In this document: one piece after another, positions 22,662 through 33,662 of the stretch
Position numbering within the stretch: the stretch's first letter is position 1
Layout: the number at the start of each line of letters is the position of its first letter
NCBI GenBank assembly: GCA_946122785.1
Contig: CAMGYJ010000010.1
Span: forward strand, 33,893,608-33,957,607
Length of the DNA: 64,000 nt
Direction: 5' to 3'
DNA from: Linum tenue
Taxonomy: Eukaryota > Streptophyta > Magnoliopsida > Malpighiales > Linaceae
Made by a program: the position numbers and the translations under genes
The notes under the pieces: generated by a model
The model's input: only the letters and a program-made list of their open reading frames with translations
Told to the model about the DNA's origin: nothing
The model's database searches: none

Positions 22662-24511
22662 ATGGCATTCCGTCAGTTAACGCTTGGCTTACGGTGGAAT
22701 GGTTACACGGAAGAGACCGGAAAGGGGCCACCTACGTCGGTGGCAATTTTCAGAAAATAACGGTCGGTACTAGACCGAAGCTTGAAGACCTCCATCAAAT
22801 ATGCACTGACGCAACTTGCATGGATGGCACGAGGAGGGTAGATCGTATGGTGTACCGATACCCAAACAGAGCAACTGGTCATTGTGGCATGAGGAATATA
22901 CCATAACCACTCAAGATGACCTAGATTCCATGCTCGAATTCTTGTGGTCCAACAAATTGGCCAAAGCCGATGTTCGTTTACACCGAGCCAGTCGTTGGTG
23001 TTGGACGTCATTCTGGACACGGTCAAACATCTGGTATCCATGGTGGAGGTGAATTATATGACGATCATCCCTACCAAAGTTACCATGATCCTCAATCCTA
23101 TTTTCAGTACCAAGATGGAGGGCAAGGTGCTGGCCATCATCAATCTTTCTCGTCATATGAAGAAGAAGTTCAACCGGACATCCCCAACCAAGCCAGTACA
23201 ACTTCATGACAGGCAGCGGTAGTTTTCACAACTACCATTATGGAGCTGATGAAGGTTCCTTTCATGAGCAGGATCAGATGGATTCTGCCACACCAGCACC
23301 AGTCAGCGACCCCTCTGATGAAGAAGGAAGAACAACGTCAGTGCAGACAGCTCAGACCCTCTTGAAGGTGCTGATGATTCAGCACCAGATTCAGATTCAG
23401 ATAATGATCATGATGTGCCGCTGACCGTGTACCAGTCCCTACTACAATCACATTCCAGACGACAATTGGATGGTCGACAGCGACATGGAGCCGCCAGAGG
23501 TCCCAATATGGGGCCCACTCACTGGGTTTACGAAGGGCCAACAATTTGGCTCGAAGAAGGATGTGCGGCACGCCCTTGAGACTGAAGCAATGACTCGGCA
23601 TTTGAATGGCACACAACTCATTCCAACACCAAAAGGCTCATAGTCAGATGCCGTAATCATCACGAGGGGTGCAATGTTAGGATTCGGGCCATCAACAGCA
23701 AGAGACACGGCCACTGGGTCATATCCCGTGCGGTCAACACACACACATGTGTGTCATCCATCACTTCCCAAGGCCATCGACAATTGAAATCCAGGGTGGT
23801 TGCGGCTATTAAGCATCTGATTGAGGCTGAACGGATCTGAAGGTGAAAGTCATAATCGCTGACATTGCAAGTCGTTTTGGTTATATGATTAACTATAAGA
23901 AGGCGTGGCATGGAAAGCAGAAAGCTATGGCCGCCGTCTATGGATTGGGAAGAATCATATGCATTCCTTCCCAGACTAATACTGGCATTGGAGGCGTCTA
24001 ACCTGGGACTGTGTTCTCCCCTCGATACCAAGATGAAGAGATACAACCCCCAAAGGCAGGTAACGAACGCCATTTTCGCAGACTGTTTTCGGCATTCAAG
24101 CCTTCTATTGATGGTTTTGGCTTTTGTATCCCTGTGATTACTGTGGATGGTACATTCCTTACGGCAAGTACAAGGGCACTCTCCTGATTGCCAGTGGGCG
24201 GATGCAAACAGACAAGTCTTTCCTTTAGCCTTCGCCATTGTTGAGGGAGAGAATGCTGATAGCTATGGATGGTTTTCCGACAAATCCAAATCCACGTCAC
24301 CAGGAGGACGAACCTGACAATAATCTCTGATCGGCACGCCGGCATTAGAGCAGCCATCTTAGGCCTGGATCCAGCCTGGAATGGTCCAAAGGTGGTGCAT
24401 ACGAAACTTCAAAAGCAACTGGAACCATCATTCAAGCGTAAGAAGCTAGCTGATAATTTGTGGTGGATTGGTAACCTCTCTAGTGCATCTCTTTATAAAG
24501 AGTCGAAGTAA
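22662..24511 (+). pseudogene. MULE transposase, copy A (multiple frameshifts)
   Basis: Same gene as 53536-55406. It starts at ATG 22662 and is broken by many one- to three-base deletions that copy B lacks, for example after the codons for GNFQKITVG and around KRLIVRCRNHH. Because all point the same way (deletions, close to the contig end), they are more likely errors than mutations. Confidence 0.8.
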
Positions 24512-24578
24512 GTGGCGCTATGTATTCGATTAAATTATTGAAAACCACCAACACGATTAAAAAATAAACATAAATTAT

Positions 24579-24899
24579 TTATATTACAGTAGGCACATTA
24601 ACAAAATAAAAGAAGGACAAATGGTGAAGAATTGTATGTACCGGGTGATCGTTCCAAACATCCCTTGACCGATGGTTGGGTTCGTACAAGTCGGTTGGAT
24701 CCACCGGTCCTTGCTCGAGATAATATCGTTGGTTGTATATATCGACGTCCTCCCCAACTACGAGATAAAATAACAACGAGGTTAGTACATAGATTAATTA
24801 AAAAACTTATAACAACATAAAAATTAAACCAGAATAATGAGTACATACCGCTTGAAATTCATCGACATAAACTCCTTCTCCTTGCCACCAATCGGCCAT
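24579..24899 (-). pseudogene. Small second MULE gene, copy A
   Basis: Exon 1 ends near 24848 and begins at ATG 24899. Exon 2 ends at 24579 and has a small deletion where copy B reads LYDQPNH (copy A LYEPNH). Otherwise the same as 55476-55801. Confidence 0.45.
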
Positions 24900-25083
24900 T
24901 TTTCGGCGTAATTCGGACAGAGCTTCGGCTTGGCTCGGCGGGTTTTTTGAGGAAAAAACCTAAGAAATATTTTCTGATGGCAGATCGGACTTAGCCGCAA
25001 CCAACAGACTTTTATTTCCTAGGCTTTTGGGAGGGAGGATTTAGAGAGATTATATCTAGAGAGAGAAGGAGAATGGGTTGTGT

Positions 25084-25183
25084 NNNNNNNNNNNNNNNNN
25101 NNNNNNNNNNNNNNNNNNNNNNNNNNNNNNNNNNNNNNNNNNNNNNNNNNNNNNNNNNNNNNNNNNNNNNNNNNNNNNNNNNN
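25084..25183. other. Assembly gap of exactly 100 N
   Basis: One hundred N in a row, the usual scaffold-gap placeholder of unknown true size. It cuts the MULE of copy A. The right contig begins inside unrelated sequence 73 bp before a target-site duplication, so the two sides of the gap are not continuous. Confidence 0.99.
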
Positions 25184-25256
25184 CCTGGTCTAAAATTCTA
25201 CCCATAATCATCCTCATTATCCATCACCCGAACTTTCACTTTCAAGATAAACAAGA

Positions 25257-25261
25257 ACCAC
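25257..25261. repeat. Target-site duplication ACCAC, left of composite element
   Basis: ACCAC directly precedes the TG start of the left LTR and equals 41068-41072 after the right LTR. Joining the flanks across the element gives continuous sequence. Confidence 0.85.
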
Positions 25262-26602
25262 TGATCACTCTAGAAAATGGCCAAGTGTAACCACTTCCTA
25301 AAGCGTAGTATAGCGGGTTTGGGTTTTAATGTCAACCCGGGTCCTAGATGTGATGACTACTCAGTGAATTCGTATTATCTAGCAATGAAACTTTAGTGAA
25401 GGCTAAACTAACAAGCAAGCAAAGCAACTAAACGGTTGTTTTCAGGTTAAGAGAGGTCACCCGGATATGGTTCCCCCTAGTCTGCAGTTAAGCCGGATTG
25501 TAATTACCAAGTTCAATTTCTATGATAGTTATACTGCGGAAGGTTCTCAAACAGTCTGAAGTCTCGACTAAAGGTCTTCAGACCCTCTCAATCTGAGTCT
25601 CTAGCGGGCGACTAACCTCCACCGGAGTAAACAGATTGAGGCCCTAAAACAAAACCTCCACTACCGGAGTAAACCGGTACAGAATAGTGAGTTGGTTCCT
25701 CGACTAAAGTCACCAACTCCCTACCTTCAATCAAGGATGCTCTATCAACCTAGTCAGATATTCTCATTCTAGGTTAAAGCAGAAACAACAGGAATTTGAT
25801 CAGGATTCATCATTCAATCATTCAAACCTCAATCGAATATAATCAATTCATAGAAATAGTACTTGGGTTCATACAATCAATCTCAACATACAGAACTAGG
25901 GTTTCCCACACCCAGATGAATGGGAGAACTACTCCATGGAGAAAGAAGCAAAAGCAGAATCAGACGCGGAAATCATACTGTGAAGATGGATTTCTGCTCC
26001 TGGACGTTGAATCGGCACTTCTCCAAGCTCAAACCAAGCTCCAATGGTGTTGAAGATTGATCTAGGGCGCTTGGAGACTCTTGTTCGTCGCTTTCTCTCT
26101 CTAGGAATCGCTCTGTCTCTCTAAAACTCGAATCCCCTCTCAATTTGGCTGAAATCTGCCTAAAAGGGCATCATTGGCCAAAGCACGGTCGAGGGCACGG
26201 CCGTGCTTTGCCTCAGCCCGCCCGTGTTTTGCATCTGGCTTAAAAGCACGGCCACGGGCAGCATGAAAACACGGGCGTGTTCAGTGCAAAACACGGCCGT
26301 GTTTTCCTCAGGCCTGCCCGTGTTTTTTAGGTGGTTCAAGCCACCCTTGGGAAGTCTCGGCCATAAAAGCACGGTCAGGAACACGGCCGTGTTCTGAGGG
26401 CCTCCTGCCCGTGTTTTGGCCCTGGCTCGTCCAAACGACTTCCAAACGATCCGAAACTCGTGCTTGGCCTTCCCTTTGACGCCTGGGACCTGAAATAGGA
26501 CAAAGTAGCACAACCCGGCGTAAAATAGGCCAAAACACACAACCATGCTCCGCAAATGGATAAGAAATAGGGGTATAAAATCATGTAATTACATCGTTAT
26601 CA
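25262..26602 (-). repeat. LTR B, 3' LTR of the composite element
   Basis: Near-identical by eye to 39708-41067, with a ~12-bp deletion just inside its left end and scattered one-base indels that may be contig-end errors. On the minus strand it begins TGATAACG at 26602, right after a polypurine tract, so it is the 3' LTR. It carries the ACACGGCCGTGTT palindrome array at about 26181-26420. Confidence 0.88.
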
Positions 26603-26619
26603 AACTCCCCCACACTTAA
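26603..26619 (-). promoter_or_regulatory. Polypurine tract of the composite element
   Basis: The minus strand reads TTAAGTGTGGGGGAGTT, directly abutting the LTR start. A hairpin with arms GTTTGCTT / AAGCAAAC lies just upstream (about 26623-26644). This is the expected plus-strand DNA primer during reverse transcription. Confidence 0.85.
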
Positions 26620-26644
26620 CCGTTTGCTTGTCCCTAAGCAAACC

Positions 26645-28047
26645 AAGTCAGACACCAGGTAAGCTTGAGACATTTCAATCAAGCAGGCTTAAGGGCAAAT
26701 CATATCGGCACAAACACGTGGATCATACTGGCTTTCGATCATCAACACGGCAACTCGAACGACAACCTAGACAACCACCACAGATGACATTCGAATGCAA
26801 TAAAGTTGAGCAAAGGAAGAGTTCTTTCTGTTCACTAACCAACATAGACTTGACTCAATCACTTGTTCAAAACAGTCACTTCATGCACAAAGCTCAAGAT
26901 ATCAGAATTAAGACCGAGCAATCTAGGTCCTCACCGGGGTAAAGAGTATAGAGAAAATGAGAAAATGAATCACTCACTCTCGACCAGTGGGGTCAGGACA
27001 ATTGATGCGAAAAATGCGCATGCTTCTTCTCTCAATCCCTAACGTCTCTTCACCATGAATGCAGCCTCTAAATGCTAGAGTTCACATAAGGGGGTGTCAC
27101 CACTAACTAATCCGGAGGTCTTAGACACAGGTTCAAATGACTGGCTAGGGTCTTGGACATGGGGAAAAGGCCTTTTAGGTGGTGGCAGTTATAACACAAG
27201 GTTCCACATTCCAGACCCAACAAAACCACAATCAAGCAAACCAGTAACTTTCGTTCTGCTATTCTGCATTAATCAAATTCTTCAGGGCACAAGAGCGAAG
27301 GAGGTTATAAGAATGTTAGCATTTCCAAGCCAGACTGCTAGGAAACACTACTTAATGGGCACTATTCAGAATTTTTTGGTGGTGGCTCTCTTTTGCTTTC
27401 ATTTTTTCTTTGTTTTTCTTTATTTTTTCTTTATTCATTCCTTAAGAGAACCACCACCTCTGCACATTTTTCAAATACTCGCCCAACTTTTAAGCACTAC
27501 CTCCAACCCTCACATTACATTTAGCAGAACAGCAGAAAGCATGCAAAAACCACTCTGTGGAACCTTCTAAAAGATGCAAAGGGTGATTTTTCATTTCAGA
27601 CCGAAAGAAAGGATAACACACGGCTCAAAGGGGCTGACTAGGGGATATGACACATCAGGACAGTCAGTTTGGTCGTGGGCTAATCCTATGCCTCCATCAT
27701 CTTAGCTAGTGACAACGTGAATGCTACATTTCATGGAAGAGGGATCTATCGCACAAGAAAGAAACGAGCAGGCTCAAATCTCACATGGCTACCTATATGC
27801 TCTATCTCACATTCTGATTCCCTGAACTAGATGCATAAATGACTGTCAAAAGCAAGTGATCAAATGCAAGTCGCAGTTGGTAAGCAAACAGTCGAAAACT
27901 GAACCCCTACACAACTCTCCTACACATCTCAGTCATCGTAATAGGCTATCTTAGTCACACTCAAGTTGTCATGCATCGAGTCAAAAGCCATTCAATTCTC
28001 TAATCACATCCACAATGCCAATACGATCAAATATCAAGCAAACAGTC
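26645..28047 (-). other. 3' untranslated region of the composite element
   Basis: About 1.4 kb between the 3' hairpin and the polypurine tract without a convincing reading frame; open frames such as 27094-27570 look incidental. A T-rich block at 27395-27440 resembles one at 6465-6500 in the other half of the element, so the two halves share an ancestral 3' layout. Confidence 0.6.
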
Positions 28048-28101
28048 GTGCTTGGAGCCCTCAAATCTCAAGATTTGGACAGTGGACTAGGCTCCAAGCA
28101 C
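28048..28101 (-). ncRNA. Two-stem conserved hairpin, copy 3' of the ORF1/env-like ORF
   Basis: Outer arms 28048-28059 and 28090-28101 pair perfectly over 12 bp; inner arms 28062-28068 and 28071-28077 pair over 7 bp. On the minus strand the unpaired 5' side is CTAGTCCACTGTCC and the 3' side is GAGGG. The unpaired segments are the same in the other copies, while the stems differ and stay paired. Function unknown. Confidence 0.7.
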
Positions 28102-28130
28102 CCATACACCCGTTCCAATAATACAAAGAA

Positions 28131-28145
28131 CCCCCCCACACTTAA
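28131..28145 (-). other. Internal polypurine-like tract
   Basis: The minus strand reads TTTAAGTGTGGGGGG, nearly the same as the tract before the LTR but about 1.5 kb upstream of it. A matching tract is at 7224-7236 (copy B about 38093-38105). It could be a central polypurine tract or a relic of an older LTR boundary. Confidence 0.45.
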
Positions 28146-28418
28146 ATGCGACAATGTCCTCAATGGAGCAGAGGGAAGGGGAACGATGTTACCGTGAAAT
28201 CAGGAACGGAGAGCGAGAGGCAGACCAGACAATAGCAGAGGACTGGAAGGGGACCCAGTCCGAGGCACAAAGCTAAAGTCACACAAGAGACACACTGGGT
28301 GATAGAACCGAAGTTCCGAGTCTACAATCCAAAATAAAAAAAACAAATCCAAACGAAACAACAAAACATGGAGTCTCAGTCTGGAAGGAATCACGGTCAG
28401 AACCAGGTACTCTCTCCA

Positions 28419-29594
28419 CTAGAAGTCATCGCCACCATCGCCGGCAGGTGGTGGGTACTGGTCCTCATACCCCGGGGACTGGACAAAAGGATAGTGAACT
28501 GCGCTCGGGTCCATGCCCAGGTAGGACATGATGTAGTGCTGGCCGGACATCAGACGACGGCCGCGGTCCCGCTCGCGATCCAGGCGGGTGTGAATGCGTT
28601 CCTGGCCGGCCAGGATGCGCTCGTTCTGCTGAGCGATAGCAGCCAACTGATCGGAGATGGGCACCACCACGGGGGAGGAGACCTGGGGCAGCGGCGGGGC
28701 TCGTGGGAGCCTGAGCACGAGGAGTAGCACGGCGAGGAACCCGGCGATCCAGCAGCGCTGGACTCTGGCTGGTCTCCCGCGGCGGGCTCAGGTGGCTGGG
28801 GAAACCCCGCAATCCAGTGAACACGCCCCTGGCGGGCCACCAGGTGCTGAGCACGGAGGCTGCTCTCGCTGAGTGGAGTGGGCCCGTGGACCAGGGTCAT
28901 CCCAGTGATGTCGACCCCGTAGTAGCGGGCCAGGGCCGTGATGACTGGGCCACAGACAAGGGCGCGACTTTGGTTGGCAGCAGCTTTCGCGAACGTCCGG
29001 GCGACCACCGAGCCCAGCTGGATGGTGTCCTCAGAGCGACCCATCGCCTCCATGAAACCACAGGGTCCGGAGGGTGACCCGGTTGGCCGAGCCCCTGCTG
29101 GGGGTGTAGGAAGTGCACAACAGGTGGTTGAGGATGCGCCACTCAGGCCTGAGGAGAGCGCCTCTCGTCTGGCTGGCGACGTACTCCACATCCACGTAGT
29201 CGGGATGACAGATCCGCCGGATGTCCAAGCGCAGGACCCCGTCGCTGGCGTGGGGGGAATTCACCTGAAGTGCATTGGCGAGCTCCCAGTAACTGATGGA
29301 GTGCTCGACCCCGCCAAGTGTGAACTGAACGGCGTTACTGTGGTCGGCATTCCCCCTCTGGTTGTGGCGGAAGGAGGCATAGAACTCCCAGACGAGCTCT
29401 TGATAGGTCGACTCGGCGAGACAGAGCAGGCGCCGCCAACCATAAGCCTGCACAGCGGCCTCCATCTGCGGCCTGGCGTGAAGGCCATCGAACACCGCAA
29501 AATCGAGGTGCAGGTGCTCGGGAATGGTGCGGGTGCGGATAGTCCGCAGTGCATGGCGCTGGGTGATGCTCAACTGCTCTAGGTAGTGTTCCAT
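28419..29594 (-). pseudogene. ORF1/env-like ORF of Athila-type element, frameshifted
   Basis: Located 3' of integrase, where Athila elements carry an additional ORF (called ORF1 or env-like). The proposed start at 29594 (MEHYLEQLS) directly follows a splice-acceptor-like TATGCAG. The first ~185 codons are open and resemble the Athila ORF1 domain (a segment containing EFYASFRHNQRG and a following SISYWELANAL stretch). A frameshift near 29050 moves the frame to one reading EDTIQLGSVVARTFAKAA, and another near 28700 moves it to a C-terminal coiled-coil-like stretch (QLAAIAQQNERILAGQERI) that ends at 28419. I saw no signal peptide or clear membrane segment. The frameshifts may be assembly errors, because this is the start of the right contig. 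The family assignment is from resemblance only. Confidence 0.55.
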
Positions 29595-29664
29595 GACCCT
29601 GCATAGCACAAGAACGGACAAAATGGAACACGAGCAAACGGGGTCAATGTTAGTCAAGATCACA

Positions 29665-29712
29665 CCGGGAGCCCTCATATCGGAAGATATGGACAGAGGA
29701 CTAGACTCCCGG
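29665..29712 (-). ncRNA. Two-stem conserved hairpin, leader copy 1
   Basis: Outer arms CCGGGAG at 29665-29671 and CTCCCGG at 29706-29712. Inner arms CATATC at 29676-29681 and GATATG at 29686-29691, with a 4-nt loop. Both stems differ in sequence from the 28048 copy yet remain paired, and the unpaired strand CTAGTCCTCTGTCC is kept with one change. Confidence 0.7.
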
Positions 29713-29759
29713 AGAAAAGCAAACATCCCCATCACACAAAAAGTACACAGCCAAATTCA

Positions 29760-29806
29760 CCGGGGGCCCTCAAATCAATCGATTTGGACAGTGGACTAGG
29801 CCCCGG
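29760..29806 (-). ncRNA. Two-stem conserved hairpin, leader copy 2
   Basis: Outer arms CCGGGG at 29760-29765 and CCCCGG at 29801-29806, followed by a one-base bulge and two more pairs. Inner arms CAAATC at 29771-29776 and GATTTG at 29781-29786. It lies 47 bp from the previous hairpin in the leader of the ORF1/env-like ORF. Confidence 0.7.
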
Positions 29807-30375
29807 GAAATAAACAACAATCCAATCCAAATAATCACCAAGCAACCAACCACATCCAAAATACCACAAACCCGGAAATATTCCCACATGCAATGGTAGG
29901 CCGAGGGACTGAAATCCCAAGATAAAACAGAGCATGCAAAGAAAACCATCGGCCTACCAAATCATTCGCAAATATTGCACAATCCAAGTTCTTCACCTAA
30001 CTCTAGGTATCGATTCTCCATAAATACAAGACAAGGAGGGATGAACACACCTGGAGACGCAAGAAGATACCCGGAGAAAGGAGAAGAAAATAGCACGAAG
30101 CCCCCAAAGTCGCCGGAAAACTCACCGGAGGCTCGCCGGAGAACTCACCGCCGGCGACCCAACCTCGGCCAAACTCGCCCAAACCGCTGAGGAATGTGCT
30201 CCTCGACGCCAGGAGCGTGGGGGAGGTCGCGGTTTTTGATTTGGAGGTCGGGGGAGCAAGAAATGGCCGAAAAACCGAAGAGAGGAGGGAGGGGGCGATT
30301 TCCGGCGAGGGGAGAGGGGAGGGCGGCTAGGGTTCTGCAAAAATGGGGGAAATGAGGGTGGAAGTGGGAAAATTC
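29807..30375 (-). other. Leader region between internal TATA box and ORF1/env-like ORF
   Basis: No convincing ORF. The part at 30100-30340 is G+C-rich with repeated CGCCGG words; 29810-30040 is A-rich. Several GTGAGT donor-like sites on the minus strand make a spliced leader possible. Confidence 0.5.
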
Positions 30376-30656
30376 GTTTTTATAGGGGGGGAGGTAAAAC
30401 ACGGCCGTGTTTTGGCCATGGTCCGCCCGTGTTTTAATGGCCGAGAGCGTTCCCCCCTCCCCCTCTTTAAAAACACGGGCGGGATGGGGGAAGAACACGG
30501 CCGTGTTCTAAACCCCAGGCCGCCGTGTTCTAAACCCCAGGCCGCCCGTGCTTTTATGGCCGCGAGCACAATGGCCAAAGATTCAAAACACGGGCGGGCA
30601 AGGGGCAAAACACGGCCGTGTTTTGACCCCCTGCTGCCCGTGTTTTTTATGCCGAG
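30376..30656 (-). promoter_or_regulatory. Internal promoter-like block: palindrome array plus TATA box
   Basis: The minus-strand TATA box TATAAAAAC is at 30376-30384. Immediately upstream (30395-30656) is an array alternating ACACGGCCGTGTT palindromes and GCCCGTGTTTT half-sites, the same units found in LTR B (9780-10020). Downstream the minus strand has AACCCTAGCC leader-like sequence, GTGAGT donor-like sites near 30120-30150 and an acceptor-like CAG near 29600. The arrangement suggests separate expression of the downstream ORF; that is inference. Confidence 0.5.
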
Positions 30657-30922
30657 CCCAGAGTGCTGATTTTCCAAATTCCAATTTCAAACCACCCAGA
30701 CTCATTCGTGCCCCGGCTCGAAAATTTACTCAATCACACATTAAAAAGCACCGCCAGAGGCACGAAACACTTTCCAGACAGACTCCAGACAGACTCTATG
30801 ATGCAAAAACCGACAAAAATAAAAGAGAATAAAATAACAAATGGTAGAAATGCAAACCGTGGTGGGGTTGCCTCCCCACAAGCGCTTCTTTACCGTCTTT
30901 TAGCTGGACGCCCATGGCGGAA

Positions 30923-33660
30923 CTAAGGGTCCGCGAGTTCCACTACCAACTCCGCACGTTCGACCTCGTCTCCCAGGTAGAGTTTGAGACGATGGCCATT
31001 CACTTTAAACGGCTCAGTTTGCGGGTTGGCAATTTCGATTGTGCCATACGGGAACACCTGTGTGACCGTGAACGGTCCAGACCACCGGGAGCGGAGTTTT
31101 CCGGGAAAGAGCTTCAGGTGAGAGTTGTAAAGGAGGACTCGATCACCAACCTGGAACTCTTTCGGACCCCTCAACCGTGCATCGTGTAGGCGCTTAGTGC
31201 GCTCCTTGTACAGCTTGGTGTTCTCATAGGCGTGGTAACGCCACTCTTCCAGCTCCAACATCTGCATTTTTCGCTCAGTACCTGCAACACGAACATCCAA
31301 GTTGAGCAGCTTAAGGGCCCAGAAGGCCTTGTGCTCTAGCTCCACGGGCAAATGGCAAGCCTTTCCATAGACAAGCCGGTACGGTGAAGTACCAATAGGC
31401 GTCTTGTAGGCAGTGCGATATGCCCATATAGCATCATCGAGCTTGGTGGACCAATCTTTGCGGGACTGATCCACCGTTTTCTCCAGGATCCGCTTGAGCT
31501 CCCGGTTCGTCAGCTCGGCCTGGCCACTGGCTGGGGATGATAGGCCACGGACACCTTGTGAGTCACACCATAGCGAGACAGTAGTTTATCAAATTGGCCC
31601 TGGAAATGGGTGCCTCTATCGCTTATGATGGCTCTAGGTGTCCCGAACCGGGAGAAGAGCTGCTTCAAAAAACCACACAAACACGTCTAGCATCATTGGT
31701 GGGCAAAGCTTGCGCCTCAGCCCACCTAGAGACGTAGTCAACAGCAACCAGAATATAGGTGTTACCAAAAGATGGAGGGAAGGGGCCCATGAAGTCGATG
31801 CCCCAGACATCAAAAATCTCACAAGTTATAAACCATTCTGGGGCATCTCATCACGGGCAGAGATGTTACCTGACCTCTAGCATCGGTCGCACCTGCGTGC
31901 GAAGGCGTCTGCATCCTTGAAGAGCGTGGGCCAGTAAAAACCCGACTGGAGCACCTTCCTCGCCGTGCGGTTTCCTCCGTGATGACCGCCAGTAGGTCCC
32001 TCATGACAGTGAGATAGAATGCCCTCCATCTCACTCTCCATCACACAACGACGGATGATCCCGTCGGCTCCGATCCGAAAAAGATGTGGGTCATCCCAGA
32101 AGTAGTACTTCAGATCGGAGAAAAACTTCCTCTTTGCGTGAGTCGCCATCCCCTTTGGCAGCTGCTGGCCCACCAAATAGTTCGCAAAATCAGAGTACCA
32201 GGGGGTGACACTCTCCACCAAGCACATCATCATCAACCTCTCGTCTGGGAAGGAGTCATCAATCTCCTCCACGAGGTTGTTCGCAGGAGGTGCGTCCACC
32301 GGGAGAGGTGATCAGCTGCAACATTTTCTGCTCCCTTCTTGTCCCGGATCTCAATATCGAACTCCTGCAGCAGTAAGATCCATCGTATGAGCCGAGGCTT
32401 GGCATCGGCCTTGCTCATCAGGATCTAATCGCGAAGTGATCTGTGTACACGGTCACACGGGACAAGACCAGATAGGGGCGAAACTTATCAAAGGCAAACA
32501 CCACCGCAAGCAGCTCCTCTGCGGCTGCCTCACTGGCCGCATCTCATCCTCCAGCAGTATCCGGTGCGAGCAAAAAGAGGGGCTGATCCCCCGGATATCT
32601 GTGATCTTCCATGCCAAAGCTCGCTCGTACTGCTTCAGCAAGGCCACCAGTCTGGTCTTCTGCTCGGTGTGAGGGTCGAGCTAATGATAACTGGCAGCTT
32701 ATTCCCCTCCCGGAGAAATGCATACTCCAAATGAGGAGGGAGGGGTTAAAGCTCCAGCTCTGGTGGTTCCTCCAAAGATGTGGTGATGCGGGTGGAGGAT
32801 GAGATCGGTTTAAACAGCCTGTCGCCCTCCAAGAAGGGGCCACTCTCCAAGGCGGCCAACTGCTCCGCCAGCTGCGGCTCCTACTATGCCTGCTCACCTA
32901 GCAAAATACAACGCTCAAGAGCATCATCAATACCCGCACTCGTGATGGCGAGTGCGGTCTCAAAATCGGCAAGCACATCACAGTAGTCTATGTCATCATG
33001 CAAATGAGAATGTTTCCCATTGTCAGACACAGAAAAAGTAGCCTGTTCATCACCAGCACGCAGAATCAATTTACCACTATGCACATCAATAAGCGCCTTG
33101 GCGGTGGCGAGAAATGGTCTACCCAAAATCAAAGGCACATCCACATCCTATTTATATCCAAAATAACAAAATCAACAGGATATGTGAATGCACCAACATT
33201 AACAAGCAAGTCCTCAATGATACCCCTAGGATGCACGATAGAACGATCAGCTAACTGAATGCTCATCCTAGTAGCTCTAGGTTCACCTAGGTCTAGCTTC
33301 TTAACAGTTTATAGGGCATGACGTTAATGCTAGCGCCTAGGTCCGCCAAGGACTTTCCTACATGCATGCTGCCAATAACAAGAGGGATAGTGAAACTCCC
33401 TGGGTCTTTGCGCTTCTCTGGCAGCTTGTTCTGCAGGATGGCAGAACACTCCTCGCTGAGCATCACCGTCGAAAGATCCCCAAGTTTCTTCTTGTTGGTG
33501 AGGAGGTCTTCATGAACTTGGCATACTTGGGCATCTTCGACAGTGCCTCCACGAACGGCATGCTGATGTTGACCTGCTTCAACATTGCCATGAACTTGGC
33601 AAACTCTGTCTCCAGCTTGTCTTTATGAAGTCGAGTGGAAGGGCAGCTGGGGTGTATGCT
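30923..33660 (-). pseudogene. pol (protease, RNase H, integrase), copy B
   Basis: Same gene as 7-2698 in copy A, with extra single-base indels. The integrase C-terminal half is open at 30923-31474, but the catalytic region is broken around 31500-31850. The RNase H plus zinc-binding part is split near 32290 and 32420. Protease is open from 33144 to 32884 and shifted upstream of that. The in-frame stop between zinc-binding domain and integrase core and the RT-core deletion are shared with copy A, so they are real. At the gag-pol boundary copy B reads GAG where copy A has a TAG stop (2696-2698). Confidence 0.8.
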
Positions 33661-33662
33661 CC

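Larger units (their letters stand above)
1..25083. repeat. Copy A of a ~25-kb duplicated block (left contig)
   Basis: Base 1 aligns with base 30917 and the match runs to the gap; base 25083 corresponds to 55986. The offset is 30916 at the start, 30868-30870 from about 3 kb to 22 kb, then drifts again. Copy A has many one-base deletions relative to copy B between about 22.6 and 25 kb, and copy B has many relative to copy A between about 31.5 and 35 kb. The middle is nearly identical. A few substitutions and one 39-bp in-frame indel (copy A 2909-2947) also separate the copies. Confidence 0.95.
21874..25083 (+). mobile_element. MULE, copy A, truncated by the assembly gap
   Basis: Same left end as 52744, preceded by TCCAAGACA (21865-21873). 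It runs through the transposase and second gene and stops at the N gap before the right terminal repeat. Its coding part carries at least fourteen one- to three-base deletions relative to copy B. Confidence 0.88.

Noticed and set aside
28131..28170. Hairpin next to the internal polypurine tract as a conserved structure
   Set aside because: The CATTG/CAATG stem seen at 7244-7257 is not paired in this copy, so only sequence, not structure, is shared.
28048..29806. Hairpins as hammerhead ribozymes
   Set aside because: They lack the CUGAUGA and GAAA core; the conserved strand CTAGTCCNCTGTCC does not fit.
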